In this document: in pieces, positions 1 through 8,241 of the stretch
Layout: the number at the start of each line of letters is the position of its first letter
Numbering within the stretch: the stretch's first letter is position 1
NCBI GenBank assembly: GCA_021776315.1
Contig: JAJFGD010000082.1
Coordinates: forward strand, 1 to 33,118
Length of the DNA stretch: 33,118 nt
DNA from: Hyphococcus sp.
GTDB taxonomy: Bacteria > Pseudomonadota > Alphaproteobacteria > Caulobacterales > Parvularculaceae
Direction of reading: 5' to 3'
Notes under the pieces: generated by a model
Database searches by the model: none
What the model saw: only the letters and a program-made list of their open reading frames with translations
What the model was told of the DNA's origin: nothing
Program-made: the position numbers and the translations under genes

Positions 1-5
1 TAAGC

Positions 6-34
6 AAGCCGCCCATTGGGGCGGCTTATTTTTG
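6..34 (+). terminator. Rho-independent terminator
   Basis: A 9-bp G+C-rich stem (6-14 with 19-27) closes a 4-base ATTG loop and is followed by ATTTTT. It most likely ends a plus-strand gene left of the window, and it also lies just past the stop of the minus-strand SRPBCC gene, so it may work in both directions. The T tract is better on the plus strand. Confidence 0.75.
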
Positions 35-41
35 CGTATAA

Positions 42-527
42 TCAGGCGGCTTTATTTTGTAACGATTCCTCAATCGCCTTTCGCCAACCGGCCATCATCT
101 CATCAAATTTTTCCTCAGTGTGTTGATCGACAACATGGCGGCCAGCCTGCGTGAGGGCGGTGTGTTGATAAGACGTTGTTACTGACGCGCCGGTTTGGCT
201 TTCGCTAACCGAAATATCGAGGCGGGTGACGCATTCCTCTGGCGTGACTTTGATCATCATCAGGTGCCGCGACGCAGGGTCATGGATTGGCGTCATCCAG
301 ACCGCGTCTCTGCTTTTGGCGTGGCTGCCCATAGAAGCACCGGCAGGCGTCGTAAAAATACAATCTTTTTCGACGAGGCCTGAATGGGACAGGATCAAAT
401 TGGTTGTCCAACCTGGCTCCCATTCATATTCCCGTACTGGGCACATCAGTGCGAAGACTTGATCGGGATCCGCTTGGACCATGATCGTTTTGGTGCGCTT
501 ACGCACGTATGGTTTTTCGATTTTCAT
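42..527 (-). CDS. SRPBCC (START-like) family protein
   Basis: This is a protein of about 161 residues with the look of the SRPBCC/polyketide-cyclase fold, a helix-grip pocket that binds hydrophobic ligands. Near the N-terminus an RTKTIMVQADPDQVFALMCPVREYEWEPGW stretch, given here by its key residues only, resembles the usual beta1-alpha1 opening with a W-E-P-G-W core. I chose the ATG at 527 rather than the in-frame ATG at 557 because GAAGGGA lies 6-8 bases before it, and because the longer form would overlap the upstream gene by 11 bases. It is the second gene of a two-gene minus-strand operon with the small ribbon-helix-helix-like protein. The ligand is unknown. The family assignment is by overall pattern, without a motif that settles it. 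Confidence 0.65.
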   Translation of the reverse strand: MKIEKPYVRKRTKTIMVQADPDQVFALMCPVREYEWEPGWTTNLILSHSGLVEKDCIFTTPAGASMGSHAKSRDAVWMTPIHDPASRHLMMIKVTPEECVTRLDISVSESQTGASVTTSYQHTALTQAGRHVVDQHTEEKFDEMMAGWRKAIEESLQNKAA

Positions 528-546
528 TGGATTTCCCTTCTGCGGG

Positions 547-810
547 CTAGGCTTCATCTGCTTCGTGCAATTTGTGAGCGTCAGCGGCGCTTAGATCGAG
601 GCCGAATAGGTTTTTCGCCTCCGAAATCATCTCTATCGTTTCTGGGCTAAAGGGTTGTTTCCCCTCAAATGCGTGAAGGACAATCCCTTCCAATAAATCG
701 CCTAAGCCAATCTCTTTTTCAGCCGCGATGGTCTTCAGCACTTTCAAAATGCGCCTCTCAATACGCACCCCAGTTTGGACCCGTGTGACAGTTTTTGGTG
801 TTTGGTTCAT
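547..810 (-). CDS. Small ribbon-helix-helix-like protein
   Basis: This 87-residue protein has a short strand-like segment (residues 8-17, TRVQTGVRIE) followed by two helices (about 20-49), the layout of a ribbon-helix-helix DNA-binding domain. Residues 50-87 look helical and acidic. It starts 8 bases downstream of a perfect 16-bp palindrome (818-833), which would suit an RHH dimer of dimers that represses its own operon. The following SRPBCC gene begins 19 bases after its stop, so the two are probably cotranscribed. No strong Shine-Dalgarno is visible; only GTGAAAA precedes the ATG. The DNA-binding role is inferred from fold pattern and context. It could instead be an uncharacterised partner of the SRPBCC protein. 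Confidence 0.6.
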   Translation of the reverse strand: MNQTPKTVTRVQTGVRIERRILKVLKTIAAEKEIGLGDLLEGIVLHAFEGKQPFSPETIEMISEAKNLFGLDLSAADAHKLHEADEA

Positions 811-817
811 TTTTCAC

Positions 818-833
818 TGGTACCATGGTACCA
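818..833. promoter_or_regulatory. 16-bp palindromic operator candidate
   Basis: TGGTACCATGGTACCA is a perfect palindrome and also two tandem copies of the palindromic octamer TGGTACCA. It sits 8 bases before the start codon of the RHH-like gene. A CATAAT sequence on the minus strand (about 836-841) could be the -10 element, so a bound protein would cover the transcription start. No convincing -35 was found at the right distance. I saw no second tandem copy in the window. Confidence 0.5.
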
Positions 834-949
834 ATTATGAGTCAAACCCGCCCTTCTTGGGTGCGATTTGAAGAGGCGTTGTGGGCCCAAATATTGTCAA
901 TGAATGGTGACTCGGCGATGGTCAGCCCAAGTCAAAGGGGAATTCTGCC

Positions 950-2626
950 ATGAGATTTTTCACAAAACAGATCGCGGTTTTTACGGCGATGTCAGTTGCG
1001 TTTTTCGGTCAGGCGATCGCCGATGATTATGATGAATTATTGACTTTGTTCGCTGAATGGCGGGAATTTCAGCCACCGACGATTACGTCTTGTGTGCCTG
1101 ACTACACTGCGGAGGCGATGGCCGAAAAAGCAACCGCGCTCGCCCAATGGCAAAATAAGCTCGGTGAAATTGATACTAAGAATTGGAAAACGCGACAGTT
1201 AAACGACATGAAATATGTCGTGGCGGAAATGAACGCCATGGACTTTGACTTGCGTGTCTTGCGACCATTCGCACGTGACCCCAGTTTTTATGCAAATGTA
1301 TTTGCCGACAAAAGTGATGTACCAGCCCATGAAGGGCCATCTGCTGATCCAGTAATTGATCTTTGGACGTATCAATACCCTCTTTCCGAAAAAGATGATA
1401 GGAAACTAACGTGCCTTATTGGTGCGGTTCCGGCGATTTTGGACCAAGCCAAAATCAATTTGGCAACCTCAAATGCTCGTGGTTTATGGGTTTATGGCAC
1501 GCGCGCTTTTCGTGGACAAAGCGCGACACTAGCGGCATTCGCTGACAACACCTTAAAAATGCGTACCTTGGAAGGGACGGTGGAAAGCGATCTTGACGGT
1601 GCGTCTTCAGCATTACGTGACGCTATTGCGCAGGCTAAATCCGCGACAGATGCTTTTATTGAATGGCTCGAAAGTGAAGCGCCGTCCAAGACCGGCCCCT
1701 CTGGTGTCGGCAAGGAAAACTATAATTGGTATATGAAGAATGTACGGCTCAACCCATATGATTGGGACGAACAAGTCACGCTGTTGCGCCGGGAGCTGGA
1801 TCGCACACGCGCCGCGCTTGCCATCGAAGAGTTTCGCAATCGTGATCAAGAGCCACTAAAACCTTTCAATGATCCTGACGCTTATTTGGCGATGGCAACT
1901 GCGAAAATGGATGCGCTAACGGATTTTCTAATTGATGGCGGCTTGGTCAAGGATAGGGACTATTACCGTGATGCACTCGCCCAACAGATTGGCAGTTTTG
2001 TCCCGCCTGAAAACCGTCATTTCTTTTACCATAGTGCGGCCCATGACCCATCGGCGCTTTATTCCCATTTTTATCACTGGGTCGAGTTAGCCGCGCGAAA
2101 ATATCAACCAAACAAAAGTCCCATTCGTGCAGCGGTGCCAATCTACAATATGTATGATGGGCGTGCGGAGGGTTTGGCGACCGGCATGGAAGAAGTGCTG
2201 ATGCATGCTGGGCTCTATGACGATTTCCCGCGTGGGCGTGAAGTGGTTTGGGTCTTGGCGGCTAATCGTGCAGCGCGCGGTCTCGCATCCCTTTATGTGT
2301 TATCAAACGAATGGACCCTGCAAGAAGCCGGACAGTTTCATTCGCGCTGGACCCCGCGGGGATGGACAGATCCCGAAAGCGATTTGGTTGCTTTCGAACA
2401 ACTGCTTTATCTACGCCAGCCTGGATATGGCACCAGCTATATTACTGGCAAGCTCGAATTTGATCGCCTTATTAGTGATGTCGCTTTTGATCGCGAGCAA
2501 GATGGTGAAGCGTTTGATCTCGAAGACTTCTTCGAAGTTTTCAACAAGTCGGGCATTGTGCCATTTGCGTTGATTGAAGATGAGATGGTTGACGCGCCAT
2601 TGCGCATTGGAGATGAGCCACGATAG
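950..2626 (+). CDS. Exported DUF885-like protein, degenerate metal site
   Basis: A 558-residue protein with a signal peptide (residues 1-24, ending AIA before DD). The C-terminal half matches the layout of bacterial DUF885 proteins, a family of putative zinc peptidases: a RAEGLATGMEEVLMHAGLY segment (405-423) stands where the family has its second glutamate helix, and LRQPGYGTSYITGKLEF (488-504) matches the conserved P-G-x-x-x-S-Y-x-x-G-K block. The usual HExxPGHH motif that should come about 30 residues before the RAEG segment is not there; the region reads HWVELAARKY at 376-385. The protein may therefore be catalytically altered or bind metal differently. A Shine-Dalgarno AAGGGGA precedes the ATG. 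It is first in a likely operon with two more exported hydrolases, 35 and 25 bases apart. Confidence 0.7.
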   Translation: MRFFTKQIAVFTAMSVAFFGQAIADDYDELLTLFAEWREFQPPTITSCVPDYTAEAMAEKATALAQWQNKLGEIDTKNWKTRQLNDMKYVVAEMNAMDFDLRVLRPFARDPSFYANVFADKSDVPAHEGPSADPVIDLWTYQYPLSEKDDRKLTCLIGAVPAILDQAKINLATSNARGLWVYGTRAFRGQSATLAAFADNTLKMRTLEGTVESDLDGASSALRDAIAQAKSATDAFIEWLESEAPSKTGPSGVGKENYNWYMKNVRLNPYDWDEQVTLLRRELDRTRAALAIEEFRNRDQEPLKPFNDPDAYLAMATAKMDALTDFLIDGGLVKDRDYYRDALAQQIGSFVPPENRHFFYHSAAHDPSALYSHFYHWVELAARKYQPNKSPIRAAVPIYNMYDGRAEGLATGMEEVLMHAGLYDDFPRGREVVWVLAANRAARGLASLYVLSNEWTLQEAGQFHSRWTPRGWTDPESDLVAFEQLLYLRQPGYGTSYITGKLEFDRLISDVAFDREQDGEAFDLEDFFEVFNKSGIVPFALIEDEMVDAPLRIGDEPR

Positions 2627-2661
2627 ATTGCGCTACCGTATACAAATTGGAGATAGCCGAT

Positions 2662-3546
2662 ATGAAACGGAAAACTGCTGCGGATTTTGATCCGCGCATC
2701 CTGGCGCTTTTTGACGGGTATGTTCACGGAGCGATTACAAAGCGTGAATTTTTAGAGCGGGCGGCAACGTTTAGTATCGGTGCTGCTGGGGCATTGGCGG
2801 CGTTTAATGCGCTAAAGCCCAACTACGCGCATGCTAAGCAAGTGGCCGAAGATGACCCATCGATCGACGTTACTTGGACGGAATACCAGTCCACTGAAGG
2901 TCACGGCACCATCAAAGGGGTGATGGCAAAACCGGTTGGTGAGGGGCCTTTTGGTGCTGTATTGGTTGTTCACGAAAATCGCGGACTTAATCCGTATATT
3001 GAGGATGTGGTCCGGCGTGTCGCAAAGGCTGGGTATCTAGCGCTTGGGCCCGATGGTCTTTCGTCGCTTGGTGGTTATCCAGGCAATGATGATGATGGCC
3101 GGGTCATGCAACGTCAGCTTGACCGCACCAAGCTACTTGCAGATTTCTTTGCCGGTTTTGAGTTTTTAACAGACCATGCCGAAAGTACTGGAAAAGTTGG
3201 TGCCGTTGGTTTTTGTTATGGTGGGAGTGTGTGCAACGCACTAGCTGCGGCCTATCCCGATATGGCGTGTTCTGTCCCATTTTATGGTCGCCAGGCGGCA
3301 ACGGAAGATGTGCCGCGTATCAAAGCGCCGCTAATGCTTCATTATGCAGGCAATGATGAGCGCGTGAATGCGGGCTGGCCTGAATATGACGCCGCCTTGC
3401 AAGCCAGTGGTGCTAGTTATGAGGCACATTTTTATGAGGGGGCCAATCATGGCTTCCACAATGATACGACGCCACGTTACGATGCCGACGCCGCAGCGTT
3501 GGCATGGGAACGCACCTTGGCATGGTTTGAAAAACATCTTGGATAA
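2662..3546 (+). CDS. Dienelactone hydrolase family protein, Tat-type leader
   Basis: An alpha/beta hydrolase of 294 residues. The nucleophile elbow is GFCYGG with Cys185, the acid is probably Asp232 (in YAGNDERV) and the base is His263 (in GANHGF). Glu105 in VVHENRG matches the glutamate that holds the resting cysteine in dienelactone hydrolases. The N-terminus carries a KREFLERAATF segment followed by a hydrophobic stretch ending AHA, the pattern of the Tat-leader YghX-type subgroup, so export is likely. I chose the ATG at 2662 over 2647 because TTGGAGA lies about 9 bases before it. It is the second gene of the hydrolase operon. The substrate is unknown; the family cleaves lactones and esters. 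Confidence 0.85.
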   Translation: MKRKTAADFDPRILALFDGYVHGAITKREFLERAATFSIGAAGALAAFNALKPNYAHAKQVAEDDPSIDVTWTEYQSTEGHGTIKGVMAKPVGEGPFGAVLVVHENRGLNPYIEDVVRRVAKAGYLALGPDGLSSLGGYPGNDDDGRVMQRQLDRTKLLADFFAGFEFLTDHAESTGKVGAVGFCYGGSVCNALAAAYPDMACSVPFYGRQAATEDVPRIKAPLMLHYAGNDERVNAGWPEYDAALQASGASYEAHFYEGANHGFHNDTTPRYDADAAALAWERTLAWFEKHLG

Positions 3547-3571
3547 AATCTAACAGGGAAAAGGGGCTTTC

Positions 3572-4885
3572 ATGAAGCTGAACACTGCCACATCGCTATT
3601 CGCCATCGGTGCATTTGCATTAAGCGCGCCGGCATTTGCACAATCGGATTTGCGTGACTCTATTGCTGCCGATTACGACGAAAACCTAGAGGCGCTATTT
3701 ACACATTTCCACCAAAACCCAGAGCTTTCTCACCGTGAGTTTAAAACGGCGGAACGATTGGCGACGGAGATTCGCGCATTTGGTTATGACGTTACTGAAG
3801 AGGTCGGTGGCACTGGTATTGTCGCTGTTATGGAAAATGGTGACGGCCCAACCGTGATGATCAGGGCCGATATGGATGGGCTACCGGTCAAAGAAGATTC
3901 CGGTCTTTCCTATATGTCGACGGCAACGCAAGAAGACATCGATGGCATTGTTAAGCCTGTTATGCATGCCTGCGGTCATGACGTGCATATCACATCGCTA
4001 GTGGGGACTGCCCGACAAATGGCGGCCCGCAAGGATCAATGGTCAGGCACATTGGTGTTAATTGGTCAGCCTGCGGAAGAACGCATTGCGGGTGCCCGCA
4101 TCATGATGGAAGACGGCCTATATCAGCGCTTTCCAAAGCCAGATTACGCGATGGCGTTGCATGTTTCAGCCAACACGCCTTCTGGCCGTGTCGAGGTACC
4201 GCTCGGTATTCGTGCATCATCATCAGACAGTGTCGATATTGTTGTGCACGGCGTCGGTGCCCATGGGGCGTCCCCGCATAAAGGCATAGACCCAGTGTTG
4301 GTCGCGTCGCAAATCGTGGTCTCGCTACAGACAATTGTCTCGCGTTCAATCAACCCACAAGACGCAGGTGTGATAACTGTTGGTGCCATCCATGGCGGAT
4401 TCAAACACAATATCATTGGTGACAAAGTTGAAATGCAGATCACAGTGCGTTCCAACAACCCTGAAATTCGCGAACAATTACTCGATGGAATTGATCGGGT
4501 CGCAAAAGGTGTCGCGGTTTCAATGGGTGTTCCCAAAAAACTGATGCCAGAGGTCATCCGATCAAAAACGGAATCAACACCACCGACAATTAATGATCGC
4601 GAAACTGCGGAGCGTGTGCGGACGGCGATTTCTGCCGGCATGGGTGACGGTGTGCTTATCGACAAGCCCCGCGAAGGCATGGGCGCAGAAGATTTTGCTT
4701 ATTTTGTAGCGCCCGAAACCGGGGTCAAAGGAGTTTATTTCAATGTTGGCGGTACGCCAGAAAAAGACATTGCCGATGCATCATCCCATCACTCACCATT
4801 TTTCAAAATTGAGCCTGAACCAGCGATTAAGACTGGTGTGGAAGCCATGACGACGGCGGCGATTGCTTTGTTTGGCGGCGAATAG
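3572..4885 (+). CDS. M20 family amidohydrolase (hippurate hydrolase-like), exported
   Basis: A 437-residue M20D-type amidohydrolase with a signal peptide (residues 1-23, ending AFA). Metal ligands of the family are visible: HACGHD with Cys134 and His136, GQPAEE with Glu169/Glu170, His197 in ALHVS, and a His-His pair near the C-terminus in DASSHHSPFF. A MGAEDFAYF motif is also present. Such enzymes remove acyl groups from N-acyl amino acids or related amides, here in the periplasm. It is the last gene of the three-gene exported hydrolase operon and is followed by two hairpin terminators. The exact substrate cannot be read from sequence. Confidence 0.88.
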   Translation: MKLNTATSLFAIGAFALSAPAFAQSDLRDSIAADYDENLEALFTHFHQNPELSHREFKTAERLATEIRAFGYDVTEEVGGTGIVAVMENGDGPTVMIRADMDGLPVKEDSGLSYMSTATQEDIDGIVKPVMHACGHDVHITSLVGTARQMAARKDQWSGTLVLIGQPAEERIAGARIMMEDGLYQRFPKPDYAMALHVSANTPSGRVEVPLGIRASSSDSVDIVVHGVGAHGASPHKGIDPVLVASQIVVSLQTIVSRSINPQDAGVITVGAIHGGFKHNIIGDKVEMQITVRSNNPEIREQLLDGIDRVAKGVAVSMGVPKKLMPEVIRSKTESTPPTINDRETAERVRTAISAGMGDGVLIDKPREGMGAEDFAYFVAPETGVKGVYFNVGGTPEKDIADASSHHSPFFKIEPEPAIKTGVEAMTTAAIALFGGE

Positions 4886-4900
4886 GACCGACGTCAAAAG

Positions 4901-4933
4901 GTGACCACAGGAATTGTGGTCACTTTGATTTTT
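4901..4933 (+). terminator. Terminator after the M20 gene
   Basis: GTGACCACA (4901-4909) pairs with TGTGGTCAC (4915-4923) around a GGAAT loop, followed by TTTGATTTTT. It ends the hydrolase operon. Confidence 0.7.
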
Positions 4934-4949
4934 AGCAATTCGAATAAGG

Positions 4950-4980
4950 AAACGGCGGCCATGATAGGCCGCCGTTTTTT
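4950..4980. terminator. Bidirectional terminator
   Basis: A strong G+C-rich stem (4950-4960 with 4967-4977) with a 6-base loop. T tracts follow on the plus strand (TTTTTT) and, more weakly, on the minus strand. It lies between two converging genes and probably ends the minus-strand lipoprotein transcript as well as backing up the terminator at 4901. Confidence 0.75.
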
Positions 4981-4999
4981 GATGACACTTAGCATAGCG

Positions 5000-5806
5000 T
5001 TAGCCCGGCTGTTGCATCTGCTTCATAATATCCTGAAGGTTGGGCGCTTGGGTTGCCTTTGATGCGTCATAGGCAAAAGCGCTGTCTGGGCCACCATCAT
5101 TCATGCGCACTGCCGTCGCCGTTTTTTCAAATGACATGCCGCCCATATTCACGATTGAATGCAAGGTACCACCCCATTCGGTGATGCAAGTTTTTGAATT
5201 GAGCGATGCGATTTCCCAATAGCCACAATCATGATTGGCAAAGCGACCTTTCTCGTCGGTTTCAACGCCGCCCATCTGGGCCATCATTTCTTTGCCAAAG
5301 TCGACGCCGGACTTACCTTTCATGCGGGAAACGATTGAATCATACATTGGGTTTTGTGCTTCAACGACCGACTTAGTGGCTTCATTGATGGTAATGATTT
5401 TTGCACTCTCATAGATGGCCCGTTGATTAGTTTCTTGAGAAAACCCAGCAACAGACATCGTCGTGTTTTTAATTTCTGCGCGCAGACGGCCCCATTCACG
5501 CACATGTTCGATTACCTCACCGGCTTCAACGCCTGTTTGTTCTGAAACGATGGTGAACGCTTTTTTGCCGTAAAACCGCTCAGTGCCGTCGGCTTCTGGC
5601 GCGTCTTCATTGACCATTTCCGTGGCCATATTGGCCAGGTTTTCGGTTATCTCTGAAGCGTTTTCTTCGACATCATCGGTCAGTTCTTCGAGGACAATTT
5701 CGACATCGTCTGGTGCAGAATTCGCTTCTGCGTCCTGTTCTTGCGTACATGCACTTAGTCCGGTCAGCAGCGCGATTGCGCCGGTGGTTGCAAATAGTGA
5801 TTTCAT
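5000..5806 (-). CDS. Lipoprotein of unknown function
   Basis: A 268-residue protein with a lipoprotein signal: MKSLF start, hydrophobic core and TGLSAC lipobox with Cys20. Residues 22-75 are strongly acidic and low in complexity (many D, E, N, A), probably an extended linker. The rest (about 78-268) looks folded and holds three cysteines near residues 194-208 (HDCGYWE and SKTCITEW), which could form a disulfide. I do not recognise the family. It stands alone on the minus strand, with the shared terminator downstream and argG divergent upstream. Confidence 0.75.
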   Translation of the reverse strand: MKSLFATTGAIALLTGLSACTQEQDAEANSAPDDVEIVLEELTDDVEENASEITENLANMATEMVNEDAPEADGTERFYGKKAFTIVSEQTGVEAGEVIEHVREWGRLRAEIKNTTMSVAGFSQETNQRAIYESAKIITINEATKSVVEAQNPMYDSIVSRMKGKSGVDFGKEMMAQMGGVETDEKGRFANHDCGYWEIASLNSKTCITEWGGTLHSIVNMGGMSFEKTATAVRMNDGGPDSAFAYDASKATQAPNLQDIMKQMQQPG

Positions 5807-5938
5807 GATTGGTCTCCCCTGGTCTGTATGCGTTGATATTCATAATCTTTAACCCCAATGCAGGCAAATGGTGCGCTGCACTGGCGCTTTTGCTGGCGGC
5901 GCGTTATAGGCCGCGATGAAGCAAAAAGGGCGCTCGCC

Positions 5939-7162
5939 GTGCCAGATAAAAAAGACATCAATAAAGTTGTACTCGCCTATTCCGGTGGGTTGGATACCTC
6001 CGTCATTTTAAAATGGCTGCAGGTCGAATATGACTGCGAAGTGGTGACCTTCACGGCCGATCTCGGTCAAGGCGAAGAGCTAGAGCCTGCGCGCCGTAAA
6101 GCGGAACGCGCGGGTATCAAAGAAATCTATATTGAGGATGTGCGCGAAGAGTTTGTGCGCGACTTCGTCTTTCCTATGTTTCGCGCCAACACCGTCTATG
6201 AAGGACAGTATTTGCTCGGTACCTCGATTGCCCGCCCATTAATTGCAAAACGACTGGTCGAGATTGCTGCCGAAACCGGTGCTGACGCGATTGCCCACGG
6301 CGCAACCGGTAAGGGCAATGACCAAGTTCGGTTTGAATTAAATGCTTATGCATTGAACCCCGACATTCATGTGATTGCGCCATGGCGTGATTGGGATCTT
6401 AATTCTCGGGAAAAGCTGATCGCATTTGCGGAGCAACACCAGATTGAAATCCCGAAAGACAAGCGAGGGGAAGCGCCATTTTCAGTAGACGCAAATCTTC
6501 TCCACACCTCATCTGAAGGCAAAGTGCTTGAAGATCCAAGCGTTGAAGCGCCAGCCTATGTTTATCAACGCACTGTTGCGCCGGAAGACGCCCCCGACAC
6601 CCCCGAAGTGATTGAAATTGGTTTTGCGCGGGGCGATGTAGTTTCTATCAATGGGGTGGCGATGTCGCCGGCAACCTTATTGACTGCACTCAATGACTAT
6701 GGCCGCAAACATGGGGTTGGCCGGTTGGATCTAGTTGAGAACCGGTTTGTCGGTATGAAATCCCGCGGGATCTATGAAACGCCGGGGGGAACGATTTTGC
6801 TCGCTGCGCATCGCGGTATTGAACAAATAACCCTTGATCGTGGTGCGGCGCATCTCAAAGATGAGTTGATGCCCCGTTATGCGGAGCTAATTTACAATGG
6901 CTTCTGGTATGCGCCTGAGCGCGAAATGCTCCAGGCCGCGATCGACAAAAGCCAAGAACATGTTTCCGGTACGGTTCAGATCAAACTCTATAAAGGATCG
7001 GCTAATGTGATTGGGCGAGCTTCGGAAAACACAATCTATTCTGAGGCCCATGTCACGTTCGAAGAAGATATGGTCTATGACCAAAAAGATGCAGAAGGCT
7101 TTATCAAGCTCAACGCGCTGAGGCTAAAATTACTCGCGCGGCGGAACATGAAAGCGTCATAG
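5939..7162 (+). CDS. argG: Argininosuccinate synthase
   Basis: Joins citrulline and aspartate with ATP in arginine synthesis (cytosol). The N-terminal PP-loop [13 protein letters not shown] is intact. Other family blocks are present: the [11 protein letters not shown] segment, the [15 protein letters not shown] segment, and [16 protein letters not shown] chose the GTG at 5939 as start: it gives 407 residues, normal for the family, and AAAGGG lies about 10 bases before it. The frame is open up to an ATG at 5858, but those 27 extra residues (rich in W, R, C) are unlike any argG N-terminus. ppa follows 2 bases after the stop. Confidence 0.95.
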   Translation: MPDKKDINKVVLAYSGGLDTSVILKWLQVEYDCEVVTFTADLGQGEELEPARRKAERAGIKEIYIEDVREEFVRDFVFPMFRANTVYEGQYLLGTSIARPLIAKRLVEIAAETGADAIAHGATGKGNDQVRFELNAYALNPDIHVIAPWRDWDLNSREKLIAFAEQHQIEIPKDKRGEAPFSVDANLLHTSSEGKVLEDPSVEAPAYVYQRTVAPEDAPDTPEVIEIGFARGDVVSINGVAMSPATLLTALNDYGRKHGVGRLDLVENRFVGMKSRGIYETPGGTILLAAHRGIEQITLDRGAAHLKDELMPRYAELIYNGFWYAPEREMLQAAIDKSQEHVSGTVQIKLYKGSANVIGRASENTIYSEAHVTFEEDMVYDQKDAEGFIKLNALRLKLLARRNMKAS

Positions 7163-7164
7163 CT

Positions 7165-7695
7165 ATGGATTTATCGAAAATACCCGTCGGCGTTAATCCG
7201 CCCGAAGATGTCAATGTCGTGATTGAGGTGCCGTTGGGCGGGGACCCGATCAAATATGAAATCGACAAGCCGTCGGGGGCGATGTTTGTAGACCGGTTTT
7301 TGTACACCGACATGCGCTATCCGTGTAACTATGGCTTCATTCCCAGCACCTTGTCCGATGACGGTGATCCCGTTGATGTGATGGTCTTTGGCAATCGCCC
7401 TTTGGTGCCTGGCTCTGTCGTTGGTGCGCGACCTATTGGTGTTTTGTTGATGGAAGACGAAGCTGGGATGGATGAAAAAATCCTCGCTGTGCCGTCACCG
7501 CGCCTGACGGGGTACTACACCAAGATCCACTCCTACACGGACCTCCCAGACATTATGATCGAGCGTATCAGCCATTTCTTCACCCACTATAAGGATTTAG
7601 AGCCAGAAAAATGGGTGAAAGTTGTTGGCTGGCGTGACCGGGATGAGGCGCAAGCGCTGATTTTACGCGGGATTGAGGCGGGGAAAAACGTCTGA
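7165..7695 (+). CDS. ppa: Inorganic pyrophosphatase
   Basis: A 176-residue family I soluble pyrophosphatase. The signature [12 protein letters not shown] holds the metal-binding aspartates, and [18 protein letters not shown] and [14 protein letters not shown] blocks are typical. It starts 2 bases after argG, so the two are very probably cotranscribed. The pairing makes sense, because ArgG releases pyrophosphate and Ppa removes it. Confidence 0.96.
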   Translation: MDLSKIPVGVNPPEDVNVVIEVPLGGDPIKYEIDKPSGAMFVDRFLYTDMRYPCNYGFIPSTLSDDGDPVDVMVFGNRPLVPGSVVGARPIGVLLMEDEAGMDEKILAVPSPRLTGYYTKIHSYTDLPDIMIERISHFFTHYKDLEPEKWVKVVGWRDRDEAQALILRGIEAGKNV

Positions 7696-7700
7696 CCGAT

Positions 7701-7739
7701 GCCCCCCGCCTGGTCGGTGGGCTATTTTAACCCTTTTTT
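7701..7739 (+). terminator. Probable terminator after ppa
   Basis: GCCCcCCG (7701-7708) pairs with CGGtGGGC (7715-7722) with one mismatch; T-rich tracts follow (TATTTT and then a T6 run at 7734-7739). Confidence 0.45.
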
Positions 7740-7741
7740 AA

Positions 7742-7777
7742 GGCCACGCTTCGGGTTATGATAAAACCCATGTGGCC
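7742..7777. other. Two-part stem-loop between ppa and the small Cys protein
   Basis: GGCCAC (7742-7747) pairs with GTGGCC (7772-7777), and inside it GGGTT (7753-7757) pairs with AACCC (7765-7769) around a 7-base loop. A TATGAT -10-like hexamer (7757-7762) lies in the loop region, 17 bases after a T6 run. It could be a promoter or operator, or part of the 5' leader of the next gene. There is no T tract after it. Confidence 0.35.
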
Positions 7778-7835
7778 GGAGCAGTATTTCGGTGCGGCGC
7801 GCCATTGGCGGGCTATGGCGTAACGAGGGGTCGTG

Positions 7836-8234
7836 ATGCAGGGTTTAAAAACAGAAGCGATATTTGGAGCAATTGCGGCGGTCGCGGTTGTTGGCATCGC
7901 ACTATTTTCGATCGCAAATACAAATCTTGGCGGCACGATTGGCGGCGGGCCAGGAAACAATTCAGGTAATAATGGCGTTACCCCGACATCGACCACAATG
8001 GCCCCGACATTAACAGCTGCTGGTGGACAGGATCTTATCTGCCAATGTTATGACGAGGCTTTTGGCCTTGCTGGGAAAGTCAAAGTGATCTCACCAGAAT
8101 ATCGCACGGGCTTTGAACAATGTCGCGCACGCGGCGGCGTTGATGGTGGCGACGCGTGGACCGCAGGGTGGAACGCCCGGCTTTCTGCCAAGCCTTACGA
8201 AGCCAGCTGCCGTAGCTATAAGCGCCGCAACTAA
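7836..8234 (+). CDS. Small membrane-anchored Cys-containing protein, unknown
   Basis: A 132-residue protein with one N-terminal membrane segment (about 7-28), then a low-complexity G/N/S/T linker, then a compact domain of about 70 residues. The domain has four cysteines (CQC near its start, one in EQCRARGG, one in ASCRSY), likely two disulfides in the periplasm, and the repeated W-x-x-G-W / G-G-D-A-W character of a small extracellular fold. I chose the ATG at 7836 because GAGGGG lies 5 bases before it; a GTG sits directly in front of it. I do not recognise the family. It converges on the YciI gene with a 7-base gap. Confidence 0.7.
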   Translation: MQGLKTEAIFGAIAAVAVVGIALFSIANTNLGGTIGGGPGNNSGNNGVTPTSTTMAPTLTAAGGQDLICQCYDEAFGLAGKVKVISPEYRTGFEQCRARGGVDGGDAWTAGWNARLSAKPYEASCRSYKRRN

Positions 8235-8241
8235 TAAGTTT

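Noticed and set aside
4144-4680. 178-codon ORF antisense to the M20 gene
   Set aside because: The plus frame has all catalytic motifs; the antisense product shows no domain and only shadow composition.
5858-5938. N-terminal extension of argG from the ATG at 5858
   Set aside because: The 27 residues are unlike any ArgG N-terminus, and the GTG at 5939 has a ribosome site and gives the normal length.
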